This document shows, one piece after another, positions 53,810-62,412 of a stretch of DNA of 64,000 nt. The notes under the pieces are model-generated. The model was given only the letters and a program-made list of their open reading frames with translations, had not been told where the DNA came from and did not search any database. Positions within the stretch are counted from its first letter, which is position 1. Each line of letters begins with the position of its first letter. Both the position numbers and the translations under genes were made by a program. The stretch is from DASQPR01 sp963724705 (GTDB lineage Bacteria > Actinomycetota > Actinomycetes > Mycobacteriales > Micromonosporaceae). Where the stretch lies: positions 1,550,001 through 1,614,000 of the forward strand of contig CAVRVS010000004.1 in the NCBI GenBank assembly GCA_963724705.1, given 5' to 3'.

Positions 53810-54607
53810 TCAGCCTTGGTTGAACAGCTGGTAGACCGTCGGCGTCGCGGCGACCACGCTCGACTTCTCCGGGCGCACCGGTGCCGGAACCGACCCGTAA
53901 TCGGACAGCGTGATGGTCCGGGTCAGATCCGGGTTGTACGCATCCGCGTCGATCGTCACCGTTAGCAGCCGGCCGTCGCCGTCGAGTGTCGCGGTAAACG
54001 GTGTCGACGCCGCCGCTTTGCCGGCTTCGCTCAGTTCGTCGGCATCCGGCGCGGTGACCCCGCGACTGCGTGTGTAGTCCACGGTTCCGGCGAGGTGCGT
54101 CGGGTCGCTCCGCCAGACCGCGGTCACGCCATCGAAAAGAGCGCCGAGATCGAGCGGATCCCGACTAGCGACGTCGAATTTGGCGCCGGCGCCGACCGTT
54201 AACTTCGCGGGCGACGCCGCGATCCATTGCTCGGCCGAGATTCCGATTTCGGCGTTCACGTCGGGAAAGGCCACGTTCAACCAGACGCCGCCACCGACCT
54301 TGCGGACGCTCTCCCGGAACGCGTCGTCTTCGACGGCGGTGGCGCACTGCAGATCGAACGACATGTCCGCTGGCACCACGGTGCCGTCCGCGGCGGCCCG
54401 ACCGTGCGAAGCGACAACCCGGATGCGATAGCTGTCGGTCGACAGCACCGCGAGCGCGCGAGACAGAGCCTGCAAAGCGTCGGGATCGGTCGTGGTTCGT
54501 CCGACCAGAGGCGAGTCGATCGGCGGCACGACCGTCGTGCATGCGCCGGCTCCGCACGCGACGGTGAGTGCAAGCAGGACGACGATCGTCGTACGGCGCA
54601 GCGTCAC
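53810..54607 (-). CDS. LppX/LprG-type lipoprotein (first paralogue)
   Basis: 265 residues from GTG 54607, with GGAGG upstream. The lipobox lies in ACGAGAC. The mature part has the LppX_LprAFG layout, a half-open beta sandwich that binds lipid: DPDALQALSRALAVLSTDSYRIRVVA, a helix near residues 135-160, DPTHLAGTVDYTRS and FTATLDGDGRLLTVTIDADAY. It ends VYQLFNQG. In mycobacteria the family carries glycolipids across the envelope. It is paralogous to the gene that follows to the right, with which it forms a tandem pair. Confidence 0.82.
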   Translation of the reverse strand: MTLRRTTIVVLLALTVACGAGACTTVVPPIDSPLVGRTTTDPDALQALSRALAVLSTDSYRIRVVASHGRAAADGTVVPADMSFDLQCATAVEDDAFRESVRKVGGGVWLNVAFPDVNAEIGISAEQWIAASPAKLTVGAGAKFDVASRDPLDLGALFDGVTAVWRSDPTHLAGTVDYTRSRGVTAPDADELSEAGKAAASTPFTATLDGDGRLLTVTIDADAYNPDLTRTITLSDYGSVPAPVRPEKSSVVAATPTVYQLFNQG

Positions 54608-54746
54608 GGGGACCTCCGGTCACGACCCGGCCGCACGCCACGACGTGACGACGGAAGGCGGGGCGGTGCCAGGCTAGGACCGAGCTACCGATCTGTCGAC
54701 CCGCGCGTGAATCCGGGCGGATCGCCGGGAGGCTCCCCCGGACGCC

Positions 54747-54780
54747 GGTCGCGGGCACGGCCGAAGCCGTACCCGCGACC
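54747..54780 (-). terminator. Hairpin between the two lipoprotein genes
   Basis: A 15-bp stem with one mismatch (54747-54761 with 54766-54780) closes on a CGAA tetraloop, 13 bases after the stop of the right-hand lipoprotein gene. Confidence 0.6.
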
Positions 54781-54793
54781 GAGGTGGTGGATC

Positions 54794-55594
54794 TTAGTTG
54801 CTACCGAGGATCTGGTAGATCGCGGCCGGCGCCGGAACGACGTCCGCGGCCGGTGGCGGGGTCACGGCGGTCGGCGAGCCGACGTTCGAGACCGCGATGT
54901 CGACGCTGAGCCCGCTGTCGATCGAGTCGCCGTTGATCTTCAGATCGCTCAGTCGGCCCTGGTCGTCCAGGGTCGCCGTGAACGGCACGGACTTGGCCGC
55001 GGCGCCGGCCTTCTTCAGCGCGTCGGCATCCGGCTTCTCGGTGCCGGTCAGGCTGGTGAGGTCGATCGTGCCGGTGAGGTGAGTCGCGTCGGTGCGCCGC
55101 ACGTTCGATACGGCCTTGGTGAGCGAGCCGATGTCGAGCACGTCGCTCAAGTTCGACAGGTCGAGGCCGATCGACGACTGGTCGACCTTCGTCGCGTCGA
55201 TCTTGATCCACTTGGTCGGGTCGAGGCCGACCTGGCTGTTGAGTGCGCCAAGGTCGATCTTCGCCCACAGGTCTGAGCCGATGCCGGTCAGATTCAACTC
55301 GAACGTCTGGCCGCCCTGGCTCGCCTTGGCGTCGAACGTCACCGCGTGGTTGGCCGGGTCGACCGAGCCTTTGCCGGTGACGCTGGCGGCCGTCAACGTC
55401 ATGTCGTAGCCCTTGCCGCTCAGGCTTGTCGCGGCCGCGAGCAGCGCGTCGGCTGGCGCGACGGCGACCGCCGTGCTCGGCGTGGTCGCCGAGCCCGCCG
55501 ACGCGGAATTCGAGGTGGAACTGCACGCGGCGAGAGCCAGCGAGGCGACGGCAAGCGCGCCAACGCCAGCGACCGCGAAACGGCGATGCTTCAC
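54794..55594 (-). CDS. LppX/LprG-type lipoprotein (second paralogue)
   Basis: 266 residues from GTG 55594, with GGAGG upstream and a TAGATT -10 candidate near 55650. The lipobox is LALAAC. The mature protein follows the same plan as its neighbour: ADALLAAATSLSGKGYDMTLTAAS, DLWAKIDLGALNSQVGLDPTKWIKID, DATHLTGTIDLTSL, FTATLDDQGRLSDLKINGDS and the ending IYQILGSN. The pair shares the ATHLTGT / FTATLD core and the terminal Y-Q motif but differs widely elsewhere, so the duplication is old. The substrate is probably a lipid. Confidence 0.84.
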   Translation of the reverse strand: MKHRRFAVAGVGALAVASLALAACSSTSNSASAGSATTPSTAVAVAPADALLAAATSLSGKGYDMTLTAASVTGKGSVDPANHAVTFDAKASQGGQTFELNLTGIGSDLWAKIDLGALNSQVGLDPTKWIKIDATKVDQSSIGLDLSNLSDVLDIGSLTKAVSNVRRTDATHLTGTIDLTSLTGTEKPDADALKKAGAAAKSVPFTATLDDQGRLSDLKINGDSIDSGLSVDIAVSNVGSPTAVTPPPAADVVPAPAAIYQILGSN

Positions 55595-55774
55595 AAATCC
55601 TCCGGTTGCTACCGCTCGACGGTCCCCTGCGGCCGCGAGCGCACATCAATCTAGAGGACCGGGGCGACGTTTGGTCCGGCTGAGACACCACCGTGACTGC
55701 CACATCGCGGTGAGTGAGATGGGCGCCATGGCCGATTCAGACGCACAAACGTCCCGCGGTCATCGACGATCGCG

Positions 55775-57172
55775 TCAGGTGTCGACCGTCTCGAGTGGAT
55801 GCCAGTGGCCGTAGAGCGCGACCTTCTCGGCCTCGTCCGGTCCCCACGAGCCCATCGGGTACAGCAGCGGCTCGTCGTCGCGATCCAGGATCGGGCCGAC
55901 GACCCGCCAGGCCTCCTCGACGATGTCCATGCGACCGAACTGGCGCGGGTCGCCATGGATCGCACCGAGGAAGATGTGCTCGTACGGCTTCCGCTGGCCC
56001 TTGAGCTGCCGCTCGAAGTCCGCCGACACACCGATCTCCCGTACCTGGTTCGCGTGCCCAGGCTCGCCGGCGTAGATGTTCAGCGTGACGCCCGGGTTAG
56101 GACCCAGCCGCAGCCGGATGAGATTCGGGTCGGGCTGGCCGTCGGCGTCGGCGAATAAAAGAACCGGCGGCTTCCGCAACTCAATGATGACTTCCAGCGA
56201 CGTCGTCGCCAGGTATTTGCCGGCCCGTACGCACATCGGCACGTTGTGCCAGCGCCAGTTCTCGACGTAGAACTTCGACGCCACGTACGTCTCCGTGGTC
56301 GAGTTGTCCCGGACGCCCTTGATCTTGTCGTACCCGTTGTACTGACCGCGCACCGTGTCGCGCACACGCACCGGGCGCATCGACCGCAGCACCTTGTACT
56401 TCTCGTCGAGTAACGCCTGCGGGTCGGACGAGGCGGGCGGCTCCATCGTCAGCAGCGCGAGCACCTGTAGCAGGTGATTCTGTACGACGTCGCGGATCGC
56501 CCCGACCGGGTCGTAGAAGGAGCCGCGATCCTCGACGCCGAAGTTCTCCGCCATCGTGATCTGGATCGAGCGCACGTACGAGCTGTTCCAGACCGGTTCG
56601 AGCAGCGTGTTGGCGAACCGGAACGCGAGAATGTCCTCGACCGACTCCTTGCCGAGGAAGTGGTCGACCCGGAAGATGCGATCTTCGGGGAAGAACTTCT
56701 TGATGTCCGCGTCGAGTGTCCGAGCGGTGGCGAGGTTGTGCCCGTAGGGTTTCTCGACGACGAGACGCCCGCGATCGCAGAGGCCGACCGCGTGCAGTCC
56801 GGCGGCGACGGTCGCGAAGAGGTTGGGCGGGACGGCGAGGTAGTAGACCGCATTCGCGGAACCATCGAGTTCGGTCGCGAGCCGGCCGAACGTGTCCTCA
56901 TCGTCGAAGCTGCCCGCGATCAGTGTCAGCCGCTTGCACAGCCGGTCAAAGACTTTGTCATCGATGTCGACCTTCGCTGTGGTCAACGAGTCGTGGGCGC
57001 GCTTGTGCAGCCCGGCGGTGTCGAGGTCGGTTCGCGCGACGCCGATCACCGGGCCGGGCAGCTCGTGACGGGCCTCCATCGCGTACAGCGCCGGAAGCAG
57101 CATCTTGAACGCCAGATCGCCGGTGATGCCGAACAGCACGAACGCGTCGGCCGCCTGCAGTTTGGTGTGCAT
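55775..57172 (-). CDS. zwf: Glucose-6-phosphate dehydrogenase
   Basis: 465 residues from ATG 57172, with GAGGGG six bases upstream; the longer upstream frame is antisense to codA. It oxidises glucose-6-phosphate with NAD(P)+, the entry step of the pentose phosphate pathway. The N-terminal nucleotide motif is FGITGDLAFKMLLPAL, VVEKPYGHN is the strand with the active-site lysine region, and RVDHFLGKE is the catalytic His motif. The C-terminal domain (VPMCVRAGKYL, GWRVVGPILD-type sequence WRVVGPIL) is complete. No transaldolase or 6PGD gene is adjacent, so it is not in the usual pentose phosphate cluster. Confidence 0.95.
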   Translation of the reverse strand: MHTKLQAADAFVLFGITGDLAFKMLLPALYAMEARHELPGPVIGVARTDLDTAGLHKRAHDSLTTAKVDIDDKVFDRLCKRLTLIAGSFDDEDTFGRLATELDGSANAVYYLAVPPNLFATVAAGLHAVGLCDRGRLVVEKPYGHNLATARTLDADIKKFFPEDRIFRVDHFLGKESVEDILAFRFANTLLEPVWNSSYVRSIQITMAENFGVEDRGSFYDPVGAIRDVVQNHLLQVLALLTMEPPASSDPQALLDEKYKVLRSMRPVRVRDTVRGQYNGYDKIKGVRDNSTTETYVASKFYVENWRWHNVPMCVRAGKYLATTSLEVIIELRKPPVLLFADADGQPDPNLIRLRLGPNPGVTLNIYAGEPGHANQVREIGVSADFERQLKGQRKPYEHIFLGAIHGDPRQFGRMDIVEEAWRVVGPILDRDDEPLLYPMGSWGPDEAEKVALYGHWHPLETVDT

Positions 57173-57395
57173 GTCCACCCCTCGGATCGCCAGATATGGC
57201 ACCGACGCGGCGGCACCCCGACTCGACCCTATCGACACCCCGTCGCTGTCCGCCCGGCGTACCGCTGCCGCGCTCTCAGGCCATGCACAGACGCGGTTGC
57301 GGCGCTCGATCAGCGCCGCACGGCGCTTGGCCGGTAGCGGGTGAGACACCACCGGCCCATGGTGCGAGCCGTGCGATTCGGGCGATGATGACCGC

Positions 57396-58676
57396 GTGAT
57401 CGATCTCCTGCTGCGAAACGCACACATCGCCGGCACCGACGGGCACCACGACATCGCTATCGATGGTGCCCGCGTCGTCGACATCACGCCGGCGTCGGAT
57501 ACGGCCGTCGACGCGCGCGACGTCACCGACCTGGCCGGCCGCCTCGTCACGCCGCCACTAGTGGAGCCGCACATCCATCTCGACGCCGTACTGACGGTCG
57601 GGCAGCCCCGGCCGAACGTGTCGGGCTCGCTGTTCGAGGGCATCGCCGTCTGGGCGGATCGGGTCAAGGACCTCACGTACGACGACGTGCAATCGCGCGT
57701 ACGGCAGATCCTGCGCTGGCAGCTGGCCAACGGCGTACAGCACGTCCGCAGCCATGTCGACGTGTGCGACCCGGAGCTCCGGGCGTTGCGGGCGCTCGTC
57801 GATCTCCGCGAGGAGGTACGCGGCGTCGTCGACCTCCAACTCGTCGCGTTCCCGCAGCAGGGGATCCTCGGCTTCGACGGCGGCGCCGCCCTGATGCGCA
57901 AGGCGGTGGAACTCGGCGCGGACGTGGTCGGCGGAATCCCGCACTACGAGCTGACCCGCGAGGACGGTGTCGAGTCGGTCAAGTTCGCGATCGCGCTGGC
58001 CGACGAGCACGGTCTGCAAGTCGACATCCATTGCGACGAGACCGACGACGACCACTCCCGCTTCGTCGAGGTGATGGCGGCCGAGACGATCCGCCGCGGC
58101 ATGTCCGGCCGGGTCACGGCCAGTCACACCACGGCGATGCACTCGTACAACAACGCGTACGCGTACCGGCTCATCAACAACATCGCGCGCGCCGGCCTGC
58201 ATATGGTCACCAATCCGCTGGACAACGCGGTGCTACAGGGCCGCTTCGACACCGGCCCGATCCGCCGTGGCCACACACGTGTCAAGCAGCTGCAGGAGGC
58301 CGGCGTCAACGTGGCGATCGGTCATGACTCGGTGATGGATCCCTGGTATCCGCTCGGTTACGGCGATCCGCTGCAGGCGGCGTTCGTGCTCGCCCATCTC
58401 GGCCAGATGTCGGGCGACGCCGAGTTGCGGCGGCTCATCGAGATGATCACGGTAAATCCGGCCGCGGCTCTGGGCGTACCCGATTATGGGTTGCGGCCCG
58501 GCGGCCCCGCGGACCTCGTCGTGTTCGACGCGCCGTCGGAGGCCGACGCGTTGCGGCTGGTCGCTCCGCGCACGCTGGTGCTGCGCGGCGGCAAGGTCGT
58601 CGCCCGCGCCACGCCCGCGGTGCGCACGGTGAATTTTGACGGTACGGAAGAGCCGGTCACGTTCCTGCGAACGTGA
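57396..58676 (+). CDS. codA: Cytosine deaminase-type amidohydrolase
   Basis: 426 residues from GTG 57396. It belongs to the CodA group of the amidohydrolase superfamily: VEPHIHLDAVLT (metal His-x-His), a conserved pattern FPQQGI, HCDETDD (metal His, catalytic Glu region), VTASHTTAMHSY (His) and IGHDSVMDPW (metal Asp). The reaction is hydrolysis of cytosine, or a related ring, to uracil and ammonia. It faces the NCS1 permease gene, the two stops being 30 bp apart, with a perfect hairpin overlapping its stop. Other N-heterocycle substrates (creatinine, isoguanine) are possible. Confidence 0.88.
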   Translation: MIDLLLRNAHIAGTDGHHDIAIDGARVVDITPASDTAVDARDVTDLAGRLVTPPLVEPHIHLDAVLTVGQPRPNVSGSLFEGIAVWADRVKDLTYDDVQSRVRQILRWQLANGVQHVRSHVDVCDPELRALRALVDLREEVRGVVDLQLVAFPQQGILGFDGGAALMRKAVELGADVVGGIPHYELTREDGVESVKFAIALADEHGLQVDIHCDETDDDHSRFVEVMAAETIRRGMSGRVTASHTTAMHSYNNAYAYRLINNIARAGLHMVTNPLDNAVLQGRFDTGPIRRGHTRVKQLQEAGVNVAIGHDSVMDPWYPLGYGDPLQAAFVLAHLGQMSGDAELRRLIEMITVNPAAALGVPDYGLRPGGPADLVVFDAPSEADALRLVAPRTLVLRGGKVVARATPAVRTVNFDGTEEPVTFLRT

Positions 58677-58683
58677 CCGGCTC
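58650..58683. terminator. Perfect hairpin overlapping the codA stop
   Basis: A 15-bp perfect stem (58650-58664 with 58669-58683) with loop CTGC spans the last codons and the stop of codA. It ends 24 bp before the stop of the convergent permease gene, so it can act on both transcripts. Confidence 0.75.
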
Positions 58684-58706
58684 CCTTGACGCAAAGCGCC
58701 CGATGG

Positions 58707-60227
58707 TCAGGCGGTCGACGAACCCGGCGCATCCACTGCCGCGTCCGACGCCGGTGATTCCTGAACCGGGATCGACCGCGGAACACCGACCGGTGTGGCC
58801 TCCGGGATGACCAGGATCTCCTCGCCACGGTCCCGCTGGAACCGGAAGAACAGCCAGTACAGCAGGGCAGCGAGCACGAAGCCGACCTCGAACGCGAGGT
58901 CGCCGAGCGAACCGGCATGCCGCGCAACGAAACCAGTGAACTTGATCTGGTCCGAGAACAAGAGGATGGACACTGCGATCGCCACGGCCATCGCGACGGC
59001 GCCGCCCCATGGATTGTGCTTGCGGTCGAACAGGTAGCCGTCGACGCGTTTGCCGCGGCGCAGGAACTGATCCATGAAGAACACGCCGAGCCATGGGCCG
59101 ATCCAGTACGAGATGATCAGCAGGAAGTCGGTGTACTCCTCCCCTGCGTTGTGCAGGCCGGACAGCGCCAGGAAGAAGCCCGCGACGCCGAACACGATGG
59201 CGACGATGCCGCGCCGCAATGACAGCGGCAGCCGGACGCCGAGCGCGAGGAACGACATCGATCCGGAGTAGACGTTCAGCGCATTCGCGCACACCGCGCC
59301 CAGGGCGATCGCCAGTAACGTCAGGTCGGCGATCCACGTCGGAAGGTGGCTCGTGAAGCCGGCCGTCGGGTTCGACACGTACTTATCCAGGTTTGTGATG
59401 CTCGCTGCCGCCGCGCCGACCGTCTCGAGAATCGCGCACGACACGAACACACCGAGCGCGGCCCACAGGCCCGTTGCCCGTCGGTTCGTGGTCGGCGGGA
59501 GATAGCGGGTGTAGTCACTCGCGAACGGGTTCCACCCGGCCGCGTAGCCAAACGCCGCGCCCAGGGTCACGATGAAGCCGCCGATGCCGCCGGTCTGGTG
59601 CGTCAGCGACGGGTGCGCCTTCGACGAGATCACGATCGTCGCGATCACGAAAATGACGGCCAGCAGCGGGAATGCGTACCGCTCGAAGCTGTGTACGAGG
59701 TTGTGGCCGAAGAACGCCACGGCGATCTGCAGCACGACGATGATGACCAGTGCGAGCTTGCTCGACATGTGCGTCAACGCGGACAGCGCGAACGCACCGC
59801 TGACGCTGTTGACCGCGAACCAGCCGACGCCCGCGACAACCGAGTTGATCCCGGCCGGGAGGATGTTGCCGAGGAAGCCGAAGCCGATGCGCGACAGGAC
59901 CATCTGCGGCACACCGAACAGCGGACCGCGCGCGGCGAGGAAGCCCATCGATACGGAACCGAGGGCGGAGCCGAGGATGACGGCGAGTGCCGCCATCCAG
60001 AACGACTGGCCGAAGAACCAGACGCCGATGATGCCGACGAAGATCGTCGCGAACTCCAGGTTCGGCGACGTCCACGTCCACAATTGATTGAGCGGCCGTC
60101 CGTGGCGCTCGGACAGGGGGATGAACTCGGCGCCACCCGGCTCGATGGCGGCCACCTTGTCGCCATACGTGCCTTCGCGTACGTCGGCCGGGACCTCGAT
60201 GGTCGCGGCCGAACCACTCTGGGTCAT
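58707..60227 (-). CDS. codB: NCS1-family nucleobase (cytosine) permease
   Basis: 506 residues with about twelve membrane helices. The NCS1 signature is visible: NLEFATIFVGIIGVWFFGQSFWMAALAVILGSALGSVSMGFLAARGPLFGVPQMVLSRIGFG, then AAGWNPFASDYTRYLPP (helices 5-6 loop), and GPWLGVFFMDQFLRRGKRV. Transport of cytosine or a related base with a proton or sodium ion is the family role. It is convergent with the cytosine deaminase gene; the two are likely functional partners but on separate transcripts. A cytoplasmic N-terminus with an acidic helix precedes the first helix. Confidence 0.9.
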   Translation of the reverse strand: MTQSGSAATIEVPADVREGTYGDKVAAIEPGGAEFIPLSERHGRPLNQLWTWTSPNLEFATIFVGIIGVWFFGQSFWMAALAVILGSALGSVSMGFLAARGPLFGVPQMVLSRIGFGFLGNILPAGINSVVAGVGWFAVNSVSGAFALSALTHMSSKLALVIIVVLQIAVAFFGHNLVHSFERYAFPLLAVIFVIATIVISSKAHPSLTHQTGGIGGFIVTLGAAFGYAAGWNPFASDYTRYLPPTTNRRATGLWAALGVFVSCAILETVGAAAASITNLDKYVSNPTAGFTSHLPTWIADLTLLAIALGAVCANALNVYSGSMSFLALGVRLPLSLRRGIVAIVFGVAGFFLALSGLHNAGEEYTDFLLIISYWIGPWLGVFFMDQFLRRGKRVDGYLFDRKHNPWGGAVAMAVAIAVSILLFSDQIKFTGFVARHAGSLGDLAFEVGFVLAALLYWLFFRFQRDRGEEILVIPEATPVGVPRSIPVQESPASDAAVDAPGSSTA

Positions 60228-60706
60228 GTGCTGTACACCTCTCAGATAGATGTATGCGAGTGGATGTTAACCGCGATTTGTTTCCGCCACGCTCTCCCGC
60301 GGGCGCCACCCTGATGGCCGTTACGGTGATCACCCTCGGCCATCCGGTCAGGCCGTTGGCGAGGGCTGGTCAGGCCGCCGGCGATGGCGACGGTCGACCC
60401 TGGTGGCCGGTCGGCGCCGGCTGTGAATAACCTTGGAACTTGTACGAAACGTCCGATCCGCGTCGACGGTGTACATCGGCCCGAGGTAGCGTCGCGAGCG
60501 GCCGCCGCCGCGTAGCGACGGCCACGCGCCCTCGTGTCGGCGTGACCGCGATGCTCGGCCCGTCGACGCTGGGCGCATCGATTCTGGGGTGCTTGTCCGG
60601 ATACGGCGGCAATGACCGGTCCCGGTGGAGTGGCCGCGTTTCCGTGGTGCGGGACGCCGTCCTCGGATGGCTTCCCGCACCGATGCTCGTGAAAGGTTGA
60701 CTGCAC
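60228..60706. other. 479-bp stretch between divergent genes
   Basis: No convincing gene. On the left it carries the 5' region of the permease gene, with an AT-richer patch near 60250-60290; on the right it carries the 5' region of the DUF929/VKOR operon. No repeat or known RNA element was recognised. Confidence 0.45.
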
Positions 60707-61594
60707 GTGTCGAAGGGCAAGAAGGACGCCCGGCAGGCCGCGCGAGAGCTCGCCGCCGCGCAACGGCGCGCCGAGCAACGGCGTAAACGCCTCATCGCCG
60801 CTGGCTCCGCGGTCGGGGTCGTGGTCCTCGTGATCGCGATCCTGGTTGCCGTCAAGCTGACCGCGCCGACGAAGAGGAGCACCTCGGTCGCGTCGTCGAC
60901 CGCCTCGACGAGCCTGGTGAGCGCGGTGACCGGTGTGCCGCCGGCCACTCTCGACAAGGTCGGTAAAGGCTCGGTCGACACGCTGCCGCAGGCGACCAGC
61001 GGCCAGGCGGTCCTGAAGGGCAGCGACGGCAAGCCGATCGTGTTCTACATGGGTGCCGAGTATTGCCCGTACTGCGCGGCCGAGCGTTGGCCGATGATCG
61101 TCGCGCTGTCGCGCTTCGGGACCTTCCAGAATCTGAGTACGACGTCGTCGTCATCCACGGATACGTACCCGAACACGCCGACCTTCACGTTCCACGGTGC
61201 GACGTACACCAGCAAGTACATCGACTTCCAGCCGAAGGAGATCCAGAGCGACGCCGGCGTGCCGCTGGAGACGCTCACGTCCGACCAGCAGAAGTTGGTC
61301 GACCAGTTCGACCCGCCGCCGGCCGGTCAGACCGGCAACTCCTTCCCGTTCCTGGACTTCGCGAACCAGTCGATCGTCAACGGTGCGAGCTACAACCCGC
61401 AGATCCTGGCCGGGATGACGCAGCAGCAGGTCGCGGACGCGTTGAAGGACCCGAACAGCGACGTGGCCAAGGCGATCATCGGCACCGCGAACGCGTTTAC
61501 GAATGAGCTGTGCAAGCTCACGAACGGGCAGCCGGCCAACGTGTGTTCGACGACGGCCGCGACGGCGTACGGGGCGATCAATGGCCAAAGCTGA
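60707..61594 (+). CDS. Membrane-anchored thioredoxin-fold DUF929 protein
   Basis: 295 residues from GTG 60707. A basic, helical cytoplasmic segment (KDARQAARELAAAQRRAEQRRKR) leads into one membrane helix. Outside the membrane, IVFYMGAEYCPYCAAERWPMIVALSRFGTF is a thioredoxin-type active site with CPYC, of the DUF929 family. Two more cysteines at the C-terminal side (NELCKLTNGQPANVCSTT) may form a structural disulfide. It probably oxidises exported proteins, with its electrons passed to the VKOR protein encoded next; their genes overlap by 14 bases. Confidence 0.88.
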   Translation: MSKGKKDARQAARELAAAQRRAEQRRKRLIAAGSAVGVVVLVIAILVAVKLTAPTKRSTSVASSTASTSLVSAVTGVPPATLDKVGKGSVDTLPQATSGQAVLKGSDGKPIVFYMGAEYCPYCAAERWPMIVALSRFGTFQNLSTTSSSSTDTYPNTPTFTFHGATYTSKYIDFQPKEIQSDAGVPLETLTSDQQKLVDQFDPPPAGQTGNSFPFLDFANQSIVNGASYNPQILAGMTQQQVADALKDPNSDVAKAIIGTANAFTNELCKLTNGQPANVCSTTAATAYGAINGQS

Positions 61595-62291
61595 CGCGCG
61601 GGCCCGTGCCGCCGCCCGCAAAGGGCAGTCCCGGTCGACTCCGGCCGAGCGCGATCGGACCGCAGAGGCGGCGGACGACGACTCCCCCGCGGCCGCTCCC
61701 GCTCGCTCGGCCGGCACGGCATCACCGACCGCGAACCGCGGGTCATTCGCCGCCAACCGTCCGGCGTCGGCCGCGCAACGCAGCGCGCCGGCTGTCGCGA
61801 ACGGCGGTGCCGGTCGTCGAGACGGCAGCGCGCTCGGGCCACTGATCGTTCCGCGCTGGCTGCCGATCACGTCGCTCGCTCTCGTGGTGATCGGGCTCGC
61901 CCTGTCGGTGTATCTGACCTACGAGCACTACACAGCCTCGGCGACACTCGCGTGTTCGGACAACGGCGTGGTGAACTGCCTCCAGGTCACCACGAGCGCG
62001 CAGTCAAAGGTGTTCGGCATCCCCGTTGCCCTGCTCGGTCTGCTCTACTTCGTCGCGATGCTGCCCGCGTGTCTGCCGGCCGCCTGGCGCAGCCGTTCGC
62101 CGTGGCTGCGCAACGGCCGGATCGCCGCCGGCATCGTCGGCATCGGCTTCGTGTTCTACCTGCTCTACGCCGAGCTGTTCACGATCGGCAAGATCTGCCT
62201 CTACTGCACCGGCGTGCACGTCGTGACGGTCGCACTCTTCGCGGTCGTACTGTTCGGCCAGGCCAGCGTCACCGCACCCGAGGATCGCTGA
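61581..62291 (+). CDS. Vitamin K epoxide reductase (VKOR) family protein
   Basis: 236 residues from ATG 61581, overlapping the end of the DUF929 gene. After a 90-residue polar N-terminal tail there are four or five membrane helices. VKOR features are the loop cysteine pair in LACSDNGVVNCLQV, the conserved Ser/Gly region VFGIPVALLGLLYFV and the active-site CxxC in KICLYCTGVH. VKOR proteins reoxidise DsbA-like thiol oxidases and pass electrons to quinones. Together with the DUF929 protein it makes a complete oxidative folding pair. Confidence 0.92.
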   Translation: MAKADARARAAARKGQSRSTPAERDRTAEAADDDSPAAAPARSAGTASPTANRGSFAANRPASAAQRSAPAVANGGAGRRDGSALGPLIVPRWLPITSLALVVIGLALSVYLTYEHYTASATLACSDNGVVNCLQVTTSAQSKVFGIPVALLGLLYFVAMLPACLPAAWRSRSPWLRNGRIAAGIVGIGFVFYLLYAELFTIGKICLYCTGVHVVTVALFAVVLFGQASVTAPEDR

Positions 62292-62350
62292 GGCGCGCGC
62301 CGGCTTGAAATCCAGCGGTCGTGCGGCGGCCCGATTCGCCATCCACGCTA

Positions 62351-62412
62351 GTCATTCCGGCTCGTCATTCCGGCTCGTCATTCCGGCTCGTCATTCGGCT
62401 CGTCATCCCGGG
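62351..62412. repeat. 13-bp tandem repeat at the 3' end of the kinase gene
   Basis: GTCATTCCGGCTC occurs three times in a row from 62351, then as a 12-bp copy (62390-62401) and a broken copy. It lies immediately beyond, and just enters, the stop end of the nucleoside-type kinase gene, where it encodes no required residues. Confidence 0.8.

Noticed and set aside
60440..60700. 86-residue plus-strand frame before the DUF929 gene
   Set aside because: No domain, an Arg/Gly-rich translation and no coupling. It is probably promoter or leader DNA.
62351..62412. Possible CRISPR or insertion-site repeats
   Set aside because: Short contiguous 13-mers with no spacers and no mobile-element gene nearby.
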